A stretch of 36,772 bases of DNA from Altererythrobacter sp. (lineage in GTDB: Bacteria > Pseudomonadota > Alphaproteobacteria > Sphingomonadales > Sphingomonadaceae): contig JAJUJV010000009.1 in the NCBI GenBank assembly GCA_029265155.1, forward strand, positions 1-36,772. Reading direction: 5' to 3'. A program made the translations under genes and the position numbers. The notes under the pieces were generated by a model. That model ran no database searches. It was not told where the DNA came from and worked only from the letters and a program-made list of their open reading frames with translations. Of this stretch, positions 19,597-29,907 are shown piece after piece. The stretch's first letter is position 1, and each line of letters opens with the position of its first letter.

Positions 19597-20727
19597 ATGA
19601 CTGCGATTACGGTACCGGCGCGCAAGCCTGCGCGTCCGTTTTTTTCTTCCGGTCCCTGCGCCAAGCCGCCGGGATATTCCCCCGACGAGCTCGCGACTGA
19701 ATCGCTCGGCCGCTCGCACCGGGCCAAGATCGGCAAGGCACGCCTCGCCTACTGCATCGATCTGATGCGCGAAGTGCTGCAGCTTCCGGACACGCATCGC
19801 ATCGGTATCGTCCCGGGCTCCGACACCGGCGCCTTCGAGATGGCGATGTGGACGATGCTCGGCGCGCGCCCGGTGACCACGCTGGCCTGGGAGAGCTTCG
19901 GTGAGGGTTGGGTCACCGATGTCGCCAAGCAGCTGAAGCTCGATCCGACGATCCTGCGCGCCGGCTATGGCCAGATTCCGGACCTGAGCCAGGTCGACTG
20001 GTCTCACGACGTGCTGTTCACCTGGAACGGCACCACCTCCGGCGTGCGCGTGCCGAACGGCGACTGGATTCCGGCCGACCGCGAAGGCCTGAGCTTCGCC
20101 GACGCGACCAGCGCGGTGTTCGCCTACGACATTCCGTGGGACAAGATCGATGTCGCGACCTTCTCGTGGCAGAAGGTGCTCGGCGGCGAGGGTGCGCACG
20201 GCGTCCTGATCCTCGGTCCGCGGGCGGTGGAGCGGCTGGAAAGCCACGCGCCGGCCTGGCCGCTGCCGAAAGTCTTCCGCCTGACCAAGGGTGGCAAGCT
20301 CAGCGAAGGCATCTTCAAGGGCGAAACGATCAACACCCCGTCGATGCTCGCGGTCGAAGACGCGATCTGGGCGCTCGAATGGGCCAAGGGCCTCGGCGGA
20401 CTCGAAGGCCTGAAGGCGCGTTCCGACGCCAATGCCGCGGCGCTCGACAAGATCGTCGCCGAGCGCGATTGGCTGGGACACCTGGCCGAGGACGAGAGCA
20501 TCCGCTCGCGCACTTCGGTGTGCCTCACCGTCGAAGGCGCCGACACCGACTTCATCAAGGCTTTCGCCGGCCTGCTTGAGAAGGAAGGCGCGGCTTACGA
20601 CATCGCCGGCTATCGCGATGCCCCTGCGGGCCTTCGCATCTGGTGCGGCGCGACCGTCGACACTGCTGACATTGAGGCGCTCGGTCCCTGGCTCGACTGG
20701 GCCTGGGTTTCGCTCAAGGTGGCCTGA
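19597..20727 (+). CDS. serC: Phosphoserine aminotransferase
   Basis: [32 protein letters not shown]...; alphaproteobacterial SerC, followed by serA. Confidence 0.96.
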   Translation: MTAITVPARKPARPFFSSGPCAKPPGYSPDELATESLGRSHRAKIGKARLAYCIDLMREVLQLPDTHRIGIVPGSDTGAFEMAMWTMLGARPVTTLAWESFGEGWVTDVAKQLKLDPTILRAGYGQIPDLSQVDWSHDVLFTWNGTTSGVRVPNGDWIPADREGLSFADATSAVFAYDIPWDKIDVATFSWQKVLGGEGAHGVLILGPRAVERLESHAPAWPLPKVFRLTKGGKLSEGIFKGETINTPSMLAVEDAIWALEWAKGLGGLEGLKARSDANAAALDKIVAERDWLGHLAEDESIRSRTSVCLTVEGADTDFIKAFAGLLEKEGAAYDIAGYRDAPAGLRIWCGATVDTADIEALGPWLDWAWVSLKVA

Positions 20728-20788
20728 ACCTCTTCCGGCGGGCCACGCGCCCGCCGCTTTCCTCATTCAATTTTCCAAGGAGGCTTTC

Positions 20789-22372
20789 ATGACGAAGCCC
20801 AAAGTTCTCATTTCCGACAAGATGGATCCCAACGCCGCGCGCATCTTCGAAGAGCGTGGCTGCGACGTCGACGTGAAGCCGGGGATGAGCCCGGACGAGC
20901 TCAAGGCGGTGATCGGCCAGTATGACGGCCTCGCGATCCGATCGGCGACGAAGGTCACCAAGGAGATCATCGACGCCGCCACCAACTTGAAGGTGATCGG
21001 CCGCGCCGGCATCGGCGTCGACAACGTCGACATCCCCTATGCCAGCTCGAAGGGCATCGTGGTGATGAACACGCCGTTCGGCAACTCGATCACAACCGCT
21101 GAGCACGCGATCGCACTGATGTTCGCGCTCGCCCGCCAGTTGCCCGACGCCAACGCGCAGACCCAGGCGGGCAAGTGGCCGAAGAACGATTTCATGGGCG
21201 TCGAAGTCACCGGCAAGACGCTCGGTCTGATCGGGGCGGGCAACATCGGCTCGATCGTCGCGGATCGCGCGCTAGGCCTGAGGATGAAGGTCGTCGCCTA
21301 CGACCCGTTCCTCTCGCCCGAGCGAGCCGTGGAGATGGGCGTCGAGAAGGTCGAGCTCGATGACCTGCTCGCCCGCGCCGACTTCATCACGCTGCATACC
21401 CCGCTGACCGACCAGACGCGCAACATCCTGAGCCGCGAGAACCTCGCCAAGACCAAGAAGGGCGTGCGGATCGTCAACTGCGCGCGCGGCGGACTGATCG
21501 ATGAAGAGGCGCTCAAGGAGCTGCTCGATTCCGGTCATATCGCCGGTGCCGCGCTCGACGTGTTCGTCACCGAGCCGGCCAAAGAGCACACGCTGTTCGG
21601 CACCCCGAATTTCGTCGCCACGCCGCACCTCGGCGCCTCGACCAATGAGGCGCAGGTCAACGTCGCGTTGCAGGTGGCCGAGCAGCTTGCCGACTACCTC
21701 GTCAACGGCGGCGTGACCAACGCGCTCAACGTGCCGTCGCTCAGCGCCGAAGAAGCGCCCAAGCTGAAGCCCTACATGGCTCTGGCCGAAAAGCTCGGCA
21801 GCTTGGTCGGGCAGCTCACCACCGGAGCCATTCCGCGGATCTCGATCCACACCGAGGGCGCGGCGTCGGAGCTCAACATCAAGCCGATCGTTGCCGCCGT
21901 GCTGGCCGGCTTCCTGCGCGAGCAGTCCGACACGGTGAACATGGTCAACGCACCATTCCTGGCGAAGGAGCGCGGCATCGAAGTGCGCGAGGTCCGCACC
22001 GAGAAGGAAGGCGACTACCACACGCTGCTGCGCGTTTCCGTGAAGACCGACGCGGGCGAGCGCTCGGTGGCGGGCACGCTGTTCTCGAACTCCGAGCCGC
22101 GCCTCGTTGAACTGTTCGGCATCAAGGTGGAGGCGGAACTCGCCGGGCACATGATGTACATCGTGAACGAGGACGCGCCGGGCTTCATCGGCCGGATCGG
22201 GACGCTGCTTGGCGAGAACGGCATCAACATCGGCACCTTCAACCTCGGCCGCCGCGAGGCCGGCGGGGAAGCCGTGTTGCTGCTGTCAGTCGACAGCGAG
22301 GTGCAACCGGACCTGCTCGAGAAGGTCCGCGCCCTCCCCGGCGTGAAGCGGGCGATGGCGCTCACCTTCTGA
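20789..22372 (+). CDS. serA: D-3-phosphoglycerate dehydrogenase
   Basis: MTKPKVLISDKMDPNAARIFEERGCDVDVKPG...GLIGAGNIGSIVADRA...; C-terminal ACT domain. Confidence 0.97.
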   Translation: MTKPKVLISDKMDPNAARIFEERGCDVDVKPGMSPDELKAVIGQYDGLAIRSATKVTKEIIDAATNLKVIGRAGIGVDNVDIPYASSKGIVVMNTPFGNSITTAEHAIALMFALARQLPDANAQTQAGKWPKNDFMGVEVTGKTLGLIGAGNIGSIVADRALGLRMKVVAYDPFLSPERAVEMGVEKVELDDLLARADFITLHTPLTDQTRNILSRENLAKTKKGVRIVNCARGGLIDEEALKELLDSGHIAGAALDVFVTEPAKEHTLFGTPNFVATPHLGASTNEAQVNVALQVAEQLADYLVNGGVTNALNVPSLSAEEAPKLKPYMALAEKLGSLVGQLTTGAIPRISIHTEGAASELNIKPIVAAVLAGFLREQSDTVNMVNAPFLAKERGIEVREVRTEKEGDYHTLLRVSVKTDAGERSVAGTLFSNSEPRLVELFGIKVEAELAGHMMYIVNEDAPGFIGRIGTLLGENGINIGTFNLGRREAGGEAVLLLSVDSEVQPDLLEKVRALPGVKRAMALTF

Positions 22373-22402
22373 TCGAGCACGCGTAGCCTTGCAAAACTTC
22401 GT

Positions 22403-22465
22403 CACCCCCGCAAAAGCGAGGCCCAGGTTGATCGACATCACTGGGTTCCCGCTTTTGCGGGAGTT
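22403..22465. repeat. Sphingomonad-type intergenic inverted repeat (REP/MITE-like)
   Basis: CACCCCCGCAAAAGCGAGGCCCAG ... CTGGGTTCCCGCTTTTGCGGGAG: long imperfect inverted arms around a short centre. Confidence 0.7.
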
Positions 22466-22492
22466 GATGAGCAGGGGAAGTAGGCTTTTCGA

Positions 22493-23605
22493 ATGATCGA
22501 TCCGGCTGCCGATCTTCTGCCTGAAGGTCTCGAAGACCGTCTGCCGCAAAGCGCTGCGGCCGCGGCGCGGATTGAACGCGCCGTGATCGAAGTGCTGGAC
22601 CGGCACGGTTATGATCGTGTGCGCCCGCCGCTAATTGAGTTCATGCAATCTATGGCGCGGCGGATGGACGGGGTAAAAACCCGCAAGCTGTTCCGCTTCG
22701 TTGACCCGAAAAGCTTGCGGACGCTGGCCTTGCGCTCAGACATCACGCCGCAAGTCAGCCGCATCGCTGCGACGGGCCTGGCCGGCAAGCCGCGTCCATT
22801 GCGCCTCTGTTATGCGGGGCAGGTCGTGCGCATTGTCGGTGACCAGCTCGATCCCCGACGCGAAAACCTGCAGCTTGGCGCCGAGTTGATCGGCAGCGAC
22901 ACAGTGGCCGCGGCCGCAGAAATCGTCGAACTGGCCATCGCTTCGCTTGAAGCGGCGGGCGCGCGCGGCATCTCGGTTGATTTCACTCTGCCCGACTTGG
23001 TCGACACGCTAGCCCGTAGCGAATTTCCGCTGTCGGCCGATCAGGTTCGCGCGGTGCGCCGCGAACTGGATGCCAAGGACGCAGGCGCATTGCGCGATGC
23101 GGGCGGCGAGGCATACCTGCCACTGCTGTATGCGATCGGTTCGTTCGAGGTGGCGATCGAAAAGCTCGCTGCAATAGATGCTCAAGGCGCGCTCGCCAGC
23201 CGCATCGAAGGATTACGACAGATTGCCGCGCGTGTTTCCGGCCGCGCCCGTTTGACACTCGATCCTGCCGAGCGCCATGGCTTCGAATATCAGAGTTGGT
23301 TCGGCTTCATGATCTATGCCGAAGGCGTCCGCGGCGCACTTGGGCGCGGCGGAACCTACCGGATCGGCGGATCCGATGAAGTCGCGACGGGATTCTCGCT
23401 CTATCCCGAGGAACTAGTGGAGGTGATGAAGGCCGGAGAACCGCGTCGCGAGGCTGTGTTCCTGCCGGTCGGTCATGATCCGGCCGCGGCGGCACGATTG
23501 CGGAAAGACGGATTGCGCACTGTCGCTGCCTTATCGGAAACCGACGACGCCGGTTCGCTTGGCTGCTCACACCGGCTCGAGGGAGAGCGCCTCGTCGCGG
23601 TTTAG
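22493..23605 (+). CDS. hisZ: ATP phosphoribosyltransferase regulatory subunit (HisZ)
   Basis: Histidyl-tRNA-synthetase-like fold motifs: RPPLIEFMQSM...KLFRFVDPKSLRTLALRSDITPQVSRIAAT...; upstream of purA. Confidence 0.88.
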   Translation: MIDPAADLLPEGLEDRLPQSAAAAARIERAVIEVLDRHGYDRVRPPLIEFMQSMARRMDGVKTRKLFRFVDPKSLRTLALRSDITPQVSRIAATGLAGKPRPLRLCYAGQVVRIVGDQLDPRRENLQLGAELIGSDTVAAAAEIVELAIASLEAAGARGISVDFTLPDLVDTLARSEFPLSADQVRAVRRELDAKDAGALRDAGGEAYLPLLYAIGSFEVAIEKLAAIDAQGALASRIEGLRQIAARVSGRARLTLDPAERHGFEYQSWFGFMIYAEGVRGALGRGGTYRIGGSDEVATGFSLYPEELVEVMKAGEPRREAVFLPVGHDPAAAARLRKDGLRTVAALSETDDAGSLGCSHRLEGERLVAV

Positions 23606-23655
23606 ACGAACTGGCGGTGAAATCGCGCCCGCTTTCGGGTAGACGGGGACTCGCG

Positions 23656-24063
23656 ATGAAGAACCGGATTCTCTCCGACCCCGAACTGACGATGGGCGCC
23701 ATCGTGTGGATTGCCGCCGCCACCTTGCTGCCGCTTCAGCTCGGCGTGAGCAACGCGCCGCCCCTGGCTCTGGTGGTCTATCTTATCGTCGCGGGCAGCC
23801 TGCTCGCAGTGGCTGACGCTGTGCTCAATCCGGCGTCATACTACCGGCTGGGCGACGTCGGGCTGCAATCGGTGTTCTGGACGATCAGCCTGGCGTTCCC
23901 GGCCGTTCTTCTCTTCACACTCGGCAGCATCGTCGCGCCGGGCGCAGTCTCCTACTCCGACGACTTGTGCCGCATGGCAGGCCTTGCACACCTCGAAAGT
24001 GGCCCGGAAGGCGCACTGGAAGAGGCGCTAGAGCCCAGCGAAGCGTGCGAAACCGCGCGCTGA
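23656..24063 (+). CDS. Hypothetical membrane protein
   Basis: MKNRILSDPELTMGAIVWIAAATLLPLQLGVSNAPPLALVVYLIVAGSLLAVADAV...; start inferred. Confidence 0.6.
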   Translation: MKNRILSDPELTMGAIVWIAAATLLPLQLGVSNAPPLALVVYLIVAGSLLAVADAVLNPASYYRLGDVGLQSVFWTISLAFPAVLLFTLGSIVAPGAVSYSDDLCRMAGLAHLESGPEGALEEALEPSEACETAR

Positions 24064-24288
24064 ACGGCCGCTTCAAGGTTGCTCTACGTGGGTTTGGGCC
24101 TAACCCGCAAAAACGCGGTGCCAACAATTCTATGTCGGCGTTCGGTGTTGAACCATGATGATCGGTTGCGAGAGCGACCTTCCCTTATCCGGCTGCTGGT
24201 CACCTACCCCCTGACGTCCTCAATTATGCAAGGGCGGAAACCACGCTGGTCGCCATTAACACAGCGGTGACGATTGGCTCCTAACCGC

Positions 24289-24310
24289 GCCACGAGAGAG
24301 AACTCGTGGC
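24289..24310 (+). promoter_or_regulatory. Hairpin enclosing SD and GTG start of the GGDEF-EAL gene
   Basis: GCCACGAG AGAGAA CTCGTGGC: perfect 8-bp stem; GTG start (24306-24308) lies in the 3' arm. Confidence 0.5.
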
Positions 24311-26528
24311 TCCCAAATCCCTCATCCGTTGCCTGCTCCTCTCCGGGGCGTTTTTTGTCCTCACTTCGGTGGGGATTTGGCTGCTGCAGTGGAGTGGCGG
24401 CTTTCCGGTCATGTGGCCCGCGCCTGCGATCCTGTTGGCGTTGTTAGCAGCCGGACCGCGGCACAAAATTTTCCAGGCGCTTATCGCTTACATTTTGGGC
24501 GGTGCTGCAGCGATGATCCTATTCGGATGGCCGCCGGAAAATGCAGTGATGTTGGCTGCTACGCTGCTCCAGGTCGCGGGCGCTATCATTGTGCTTCGCC
24601 GGCTGCGCGGTAACGCCGTCGATTGGTTCGACAATCTCGATGGCTTGCTGACTTTCGTGTTTGTCGCCGGCGTCGCTATGCCGGCCGCCGCCGCCTACCC
24701 GATCTCGCTTGTGCAAGGCACCGACGCGTTCGACAACGGGCTGCTGGCGTGGTTCGCCTGGTTCGCCGGCAATGGCCTGGCGGTGCTGGTACTAACACCC
24801 TTGGCCTGGCTGGCGCTCAGCGGCAAGATTGCGGGGGAAGTTGCCGCTGCTCATCGCAGCGACAGGATCGTCCTCGTCGCCGCGCTGAGCGGAGTGGCAC
24901 TGACTGCCGTCCTGGTGTTCTCACAATCGACCGGTCCATTCCTCTTCCTGCCGTTCTTCCCCATGGTAGTGGCAGCATTCAAGATCGGCCGGGTCGGCGC
25001 CCTGCTCTCGGTCGTCATTCTCCTCACGGCTGCGATCTGGGGGCTGGCGATTGGCGCAGGGCCGATCGCAACCATGATGGGTGACTCGGCCTGGCGTTTC
25101 CAGGCGCTGCAACTCTATCTCGCGACCGGATTGCTCACCGCGCTGCCCGCCGCGGTCGAGATGGAGTACCGCCGCGCGACTACTCGTGAGCTGCGTGAGG
25201 CGCTCGAGAAGCTCTCCAGGAGCGAGCGCCGTGCCCGCCGCCTCGCCCATACAGATGCACTCACCGGATTGGCCAACCGCCGGTTCTTCCTCTCCGAATT
25301 GGAAGAAGCCGTTGCAGGCGATGCTCCGCTGACGCTGGCGATAATGGACGTCAATCAGTTCAAGGCGATCAACGACCAATGGGGCCACCTAGTCGGCGAT
25401 CAAGTTCTCAAGACCGCAGGCGAGCGCTTCCGCAAAGCGGTCGGCCCCGATGTGCTGGTAGCGCGATTGGGCGGTGACGAGTTCGCGGTGCTGACCACCG
25501 GCGAAACGCGAGATGGTCCTGGTGCAATCGGGCGCCGCATCACGGCAGCGTTGGATGAACCAATACCCGCAGGCGGCCGCACCTTGCAGGTTTCCTCCTC
25601 GTGTGGGCTGGTGCACTCCCCTTCCGGGGAGGAGCTGACCTGCTCGCGGCTGCTCGCGCGAGCCGACGCGGCGATGTACCACGCCAAGCGCAACCCCGCC
25701 CCGCACATGATGCTGTTTTCGTCCGCGATGGCCGCGGAAGAATCCCGCAAGCTCCGCATCCAGGAAGCTTTGGCTACGCCAGGCGGGCGCGCAGACATCG
25801 AACTCGTCTATCAGCCAATCTTCGACTTGCGGACCGGCCGAATGGCCTCTGCGGAAGCACTGGCCCGCTGGATCTGCCCCAGCGTCGGCCCGGTCGCACC
25901 TTCTGAGTTCATCCCGTTAGCCGAGCGCGAACGCGTGATCCGACCGCTGACCTGGCGCCTGCTCGAACTAGCGCTGAGCGATGCAGCACAATGGCCCGAG
26001 TGGCTCTCTCTGTCGTTCAACATCAGCGCGGACCATGTCTGCACTGAAGGCTTTTCACGAGATCTGCTCGGCATTGTCGAAGCGAGCCGCTTCGATCCCG
26101 CCCGGCTCAAGCTGGAGATCACGGAAACGGCGCTACTGCGCGATTCAGCCGTCGCAACCCACAACTGCGCCGCGTTGCAACGCCAGGGGATCCACATTGT
26201 GCTCGACGATTTCGGCGCAGGCTGTGCATCGGTGACCTATCTACGCAGCCTGCGCTTCGACGAGGTTAAGCTGGATCGATCGCTGACAATGAACTCCCGC
26301 AGCGAAGAGGGCCATCTGTTGGCCCGAGGCGTGATCGAACTATGCGCAACGTTGGAGGTGCCCTGCACTGCCGAACACCTCGAGACGCAACAGGATCTCG
26401 ATCGCTTTGTCGCGCTGGGATGCCGGTTCGGCCAAGGATACTTCCTTCAGAAACCGACGAGCGGGGAAGCCATTGGCGCTTTTGCGGGTGCGCCGAAACC
26501 AACTCCGCAGAAGTCGCTCGTCGCTTGA
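24306..26528 (+). CDS. Membrane diguanylate cyclase/phosphodiesterase (MASE1-like sensor + GGDEF + EAL), GTG start
   Basis: Multi-TM N-terminus; ARLGGDEFAVL; SAEALARW; LEITETALL; LDDFGAG; VKLDRSL; GQGYFLQKP. Confidence 0.95.
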   Translation: MAPKSLIRCLLLSGAFFVLTSVGIWLLQWSGGFPVMWPAPAILLALLAAGPRHKIFQALIAYILGGAAAMILFGWPPENAVMLAATLLQVAGAIIVLRRLRGNAVDWFDNLDGLLTFVFVAGVAMPAAAAYPISLVQGTDAFDNGLLAWFAWFAGNGLAVLVLTPLAWLALSGKIAGEVAAAHRSDRIVLVAALSGVALTAVLVFSQSTGPFLFLPFFPMVVAAFKIGRVGALLSVVILLTAAIWGLAIGAGPIATMMGDSAWRFQALQLYLATGLLTALPAAVEMEYRRATTRELREALEKLSRSERRARRLAHTDALTGLANRRFFLSELEEAVAGDAPLTLAIMDVNQFKAINDQWGHLVGDQVLKTAGERFRKAVGPDVLVARLGGDEFAVLTTGETRDGPGAIGRRITAALDEPIPAGGRTLQVSSSCGLVHSPSGEELTCSRLLARADAAMYHAKRNPAPHMMLFSSAMAAEESRKLRIQEALATPGGRADIELVYQPIFDLRTGRMASAEALARWICPSVGPVAPSEFIPLAERERVIRPLTWRLLELALSDAAQWPEWLSLSFNISADHVCTEGFSRDLLGIVEASRFDPARLKLEITETALLRDSAVATHNCAALQRQGIHIVLDDFGAGCASVTYLRSLRFDEVKLDRSLTMNSRSEEGHLLARGVIELCATLEVPCTAEHLETQQDLDRFVALGCRFGQGYFLQKPTSGEAIGAFAGAPKPTPQKSLVA

Positions 26529-26629
26529 CCCTGATGCAGGGCATTGACCCTGCCGAGACCGGCTTGCCCAATTCTCCCCCACGGCCTAGGGCCGCCGCGG
26601 TTTCCCAGCGAGAATAGAAGGCAGCACTC

Positions 26630-27919
<1,290 letters not shown>

Positions 27920-27961
27920 GTCTATGGGAACTCAGCCGAACCTGCGGGGATTGCAGCAACC

Positions 27962-28693
27962 ATGACTTCGCGTGAAAAGACGGCGCTCCTGACGCTGGAA
28001 GACAGCAGCCCGGCCCGTCCGATCACCGAGAAGCTCTTCACCATAGCCTGGGGCGCGATCCAGTGGCCTTGGCTTGCCCGGAGCCTGTGGGGAGGCAAGC
28101 TTGCCGACAAGAACGCGCTACTCGACAGGCTCGGCCTGCCGCACGATGCCTTGCCACACCTCGGCAGTTGGAAAGCGGACACCTACTTCCTGTGGCGGAT
28201 TGTTGGCGCGATCGAGAAGCTGCGCCCGCGCGAAGTAGTCGAGCTGGGCTGCGGCGCCTCTACCTTGGTGGTTTCCAAGGCATTGCAGTTGAACGGTGGG
28301 GGCCGGCTCACCAGCCTCGACCAGCACGCCGGCTTTGCGGAAGCCACGGCGAAGTGGCTCGCCAGCCATGACCTCGATGCCTCGCTACGCCACGCGCCTA
28401 TCGTCGAGGATCCCAGTGACTGGTCGCATTGCTGGTACGAGCTTCCGACTCTGCCGCAGCAGATCGACCTCCTGGTAATTGACGGACCGCCATGGACGCT
28501 GAACCCGTTCGTGCGTGGCCGGGCCGAGGTTCTGTTCGACCGCCTTGCCCCAGGCGGGATGGTGTTACTCGACGACGCGGCGCGGCCGGGCGAGCGAGTC
28601 GTGGCGCAACGGTGGAAACGCGATTGGCCGGATTTTCGTTTCACCTTGCTACCGGGTGCGAAAGGGACGCTGGTAGGAGAGCGGCTGCGCTGA
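27962..28693 (+). CDS. Class I SAM-dependent methyltransferase-like protein
   Basis: VVELGCGASTLVVSKALQ (motif I), DLLVIDGPPW, LAPGGMVLLDDAARPGE. Confidence 0.7.
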   Translation: MTSREKTALLTLEDSSPARPITEKLFTIAWGAIQWPWLARSLWGGKLADKNALLDRLGLPHDALPHLGSWKADTYFLWRIVGAIEKLRPREVVELGCGASTLVVSKALQLNGGGRLTSLDQHAGFAEATAKWLASHDLDASLRHAPIVEDPSDWSHCWYELPTLPQQIDLLVIDGPPWTLNPFVRGRAEVLFDRLAPGGMVLLDDAARPGERVVAQRWKRDWPDFRFTLLPGAKGTLVGERLR

Positions 28694-28703
28694 ACGCAGC
28701 TTC

Positions 28704-28736
28704 TTGACCTGAACCCATTTTGTTCACATCATGTTC
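28704..28736 (+). promoter_or_regulatory. Sigma70-like promoter overlapped by a LexA-type (SOS) box
   Basis: TTGACC-N17-CATCAT; GTTC-ACATCAT-GTTC (28722-28736) matches the alphaproteobacterial LexA consensus GTTC-N7-GTTC. Confidence 0.6.
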
Positions 28737-28758
28737 CTCCGACTCCGGAGTGAACCAG

Positions 28759-29733
28759 ATGACCCACACCGACTTCATTTACTCCTCAGCCTCTGATCTA
28801 CCGGCTGCCTCGCTTACTGCCTCGATCTTCGCTGATCGCGCACACCTGCGCGATCAGATACGGGACGACGTGGCGGCGGCTGGTTTGGCAGTACGGGAAT
28901 GCACGGCTGTACCGGCCCTACTTACGAGCGAATTGCGTCCGCTCAGCGAAGTCGTCTTGCTTGATTGTCCGCGAAGCGACGCGCGCACACTTGCGGCTCT
29001 GCTCCAGCTCGACAGCCAAGCTGCGCGTGCAGGAACGTGTCTCATCATCTCGACCAGCGTGGCTGCGCTCGAGGACGTTTTCGCCTGCTGCGATCAGAGC
29101 GCACCGGAGATTCTGGTCGACCCGAGCCGCACCGATCGTGTGTTGGCGCTGGGCCGGGTCGTCGGGCGAATACGCGGGTCGAGGGTGCGGGAGCTTTCCG
29201 AATTGGACCGCCTGGCACTGCTGCGTCTGACCAAACAAGTGGGAGAAATCGCGCAGCGGCTGGAGCAATTTGGCAAGACGCGTCGGATTTGCGGCGACAA
29301 AGAGCTCCGTCTCGAAAGCCCTTCACAGGTTTGGAACGGGACCACCGGCGGCGGCGCCGAAAGGCTGCGGTCCATCCGTCCCGCGTTGCCAGACCCTCGC
29401 CTGGTGCGGCGGATCATCCGCCAACGCCAACTTCGCGCCCGGTACTTCGAGGAGGAACTGTTCGGCGACCCTGCGTGGAACATGCTGCTCGACCTGACAG
29501 CAGCCCGCGCGGAACACACCCGAGTGTCGGTGACTTCGCTGTGCATCGCCAGCGGCGCTCCTCCGACAACGGCGTTGCGCTGGATCGGGCAAATGACCGA
29601 AGCCGGCCTGTTTCAGCGGGTTCAGGATGACACCGATCGTCGCCGCGTCTTCATCGCTCTTACCGATCGGGCGGCCGATGCGATGGCACGCTATTTCGAT
29701 GAAATCGGGGTAGACGCCGCAGAGTTCGTGTGA
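28759..29733 (+). CDS. Receiver-like N-terminal domain + C-terminal MarR-like winged-helix regulator
   Basis: C-terminal VTSLCIASGAPPTTALRWIGQMTEAGLFQRVQDDTDRRRVFIALTDRA (wHTH); N-terminal EVVLLDCPRSDARTLAALL... receiver-like. Confidence 0.75.
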   Translation: MTHTDFIYSSASDLPAASLTASIFADRAHLRDQIRDDVAAAGLAVRECTAVPALLTSELRPLSEVVLLDCPRSDARTLAALLQLDSQAARAGTCLIISTSVAALEDVFACCDQSAPEILVDPSRTDRVLALGRVVGRIRGSRVRELSELDRLALLRLTKQVGEIAQRLEQFGKTRRICGDKELRLESPSQVWNGTTGGGAERLRSIRPALPDPRLVRRIIRQRQLRARYFEEELFGDPAWNMLLDLTAARAEHTRVSVTSLCIASGAPPTTALRWIGQMTEAGLFQRVQDDTDRRRVFIALTDRAADAMARYFDEIGVDAAEFV

Positions 29734-29777
29734 CGGCTTTCGCGGCGCGCTTCGATCCGCTAAGGCGCCTCGCGCAA

Positions 29778-29853
29778 GGGCGGTTAGCTCAGTTGGTAGA
29801 GCATCTCGTTTACACCGAGAGGGTCGGCGGTTCGAGCCCGTCACCGCCCACCA
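29778..29853 (+). tRNA. tRNA-Val (anticodon TAC)
   Basis: 76-nt cloverleaf: acceptor GGGCGGT/ACCGCCC, anticodon loop TTTACAC, T arm GGCGG TTCGAGC CCGTC, encoded CCA. Confidence 0.97.
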
Positions 29854-29907
29854 TTGCGTCAGGCGGCCGCCCTCTCATCAAGGGGAACCGCGCACCGGCC
29901 GGGTCCT

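Noticed and set aside
19534-20766. 410-aa minus-strand ORF
   Set aside because: Antisense to serC; no family similarity recognised.
21272-22150. 292-aa minus-strand ORF
   Set aside because: Antisense to serA, codon-bias artefact.
26540-26560. GCAGGG-cattga-CCCTGC hairpin as purA leader
   Set aside because: Only a 6-bp stem just after the upstream gene, no T tract; too weak to call.
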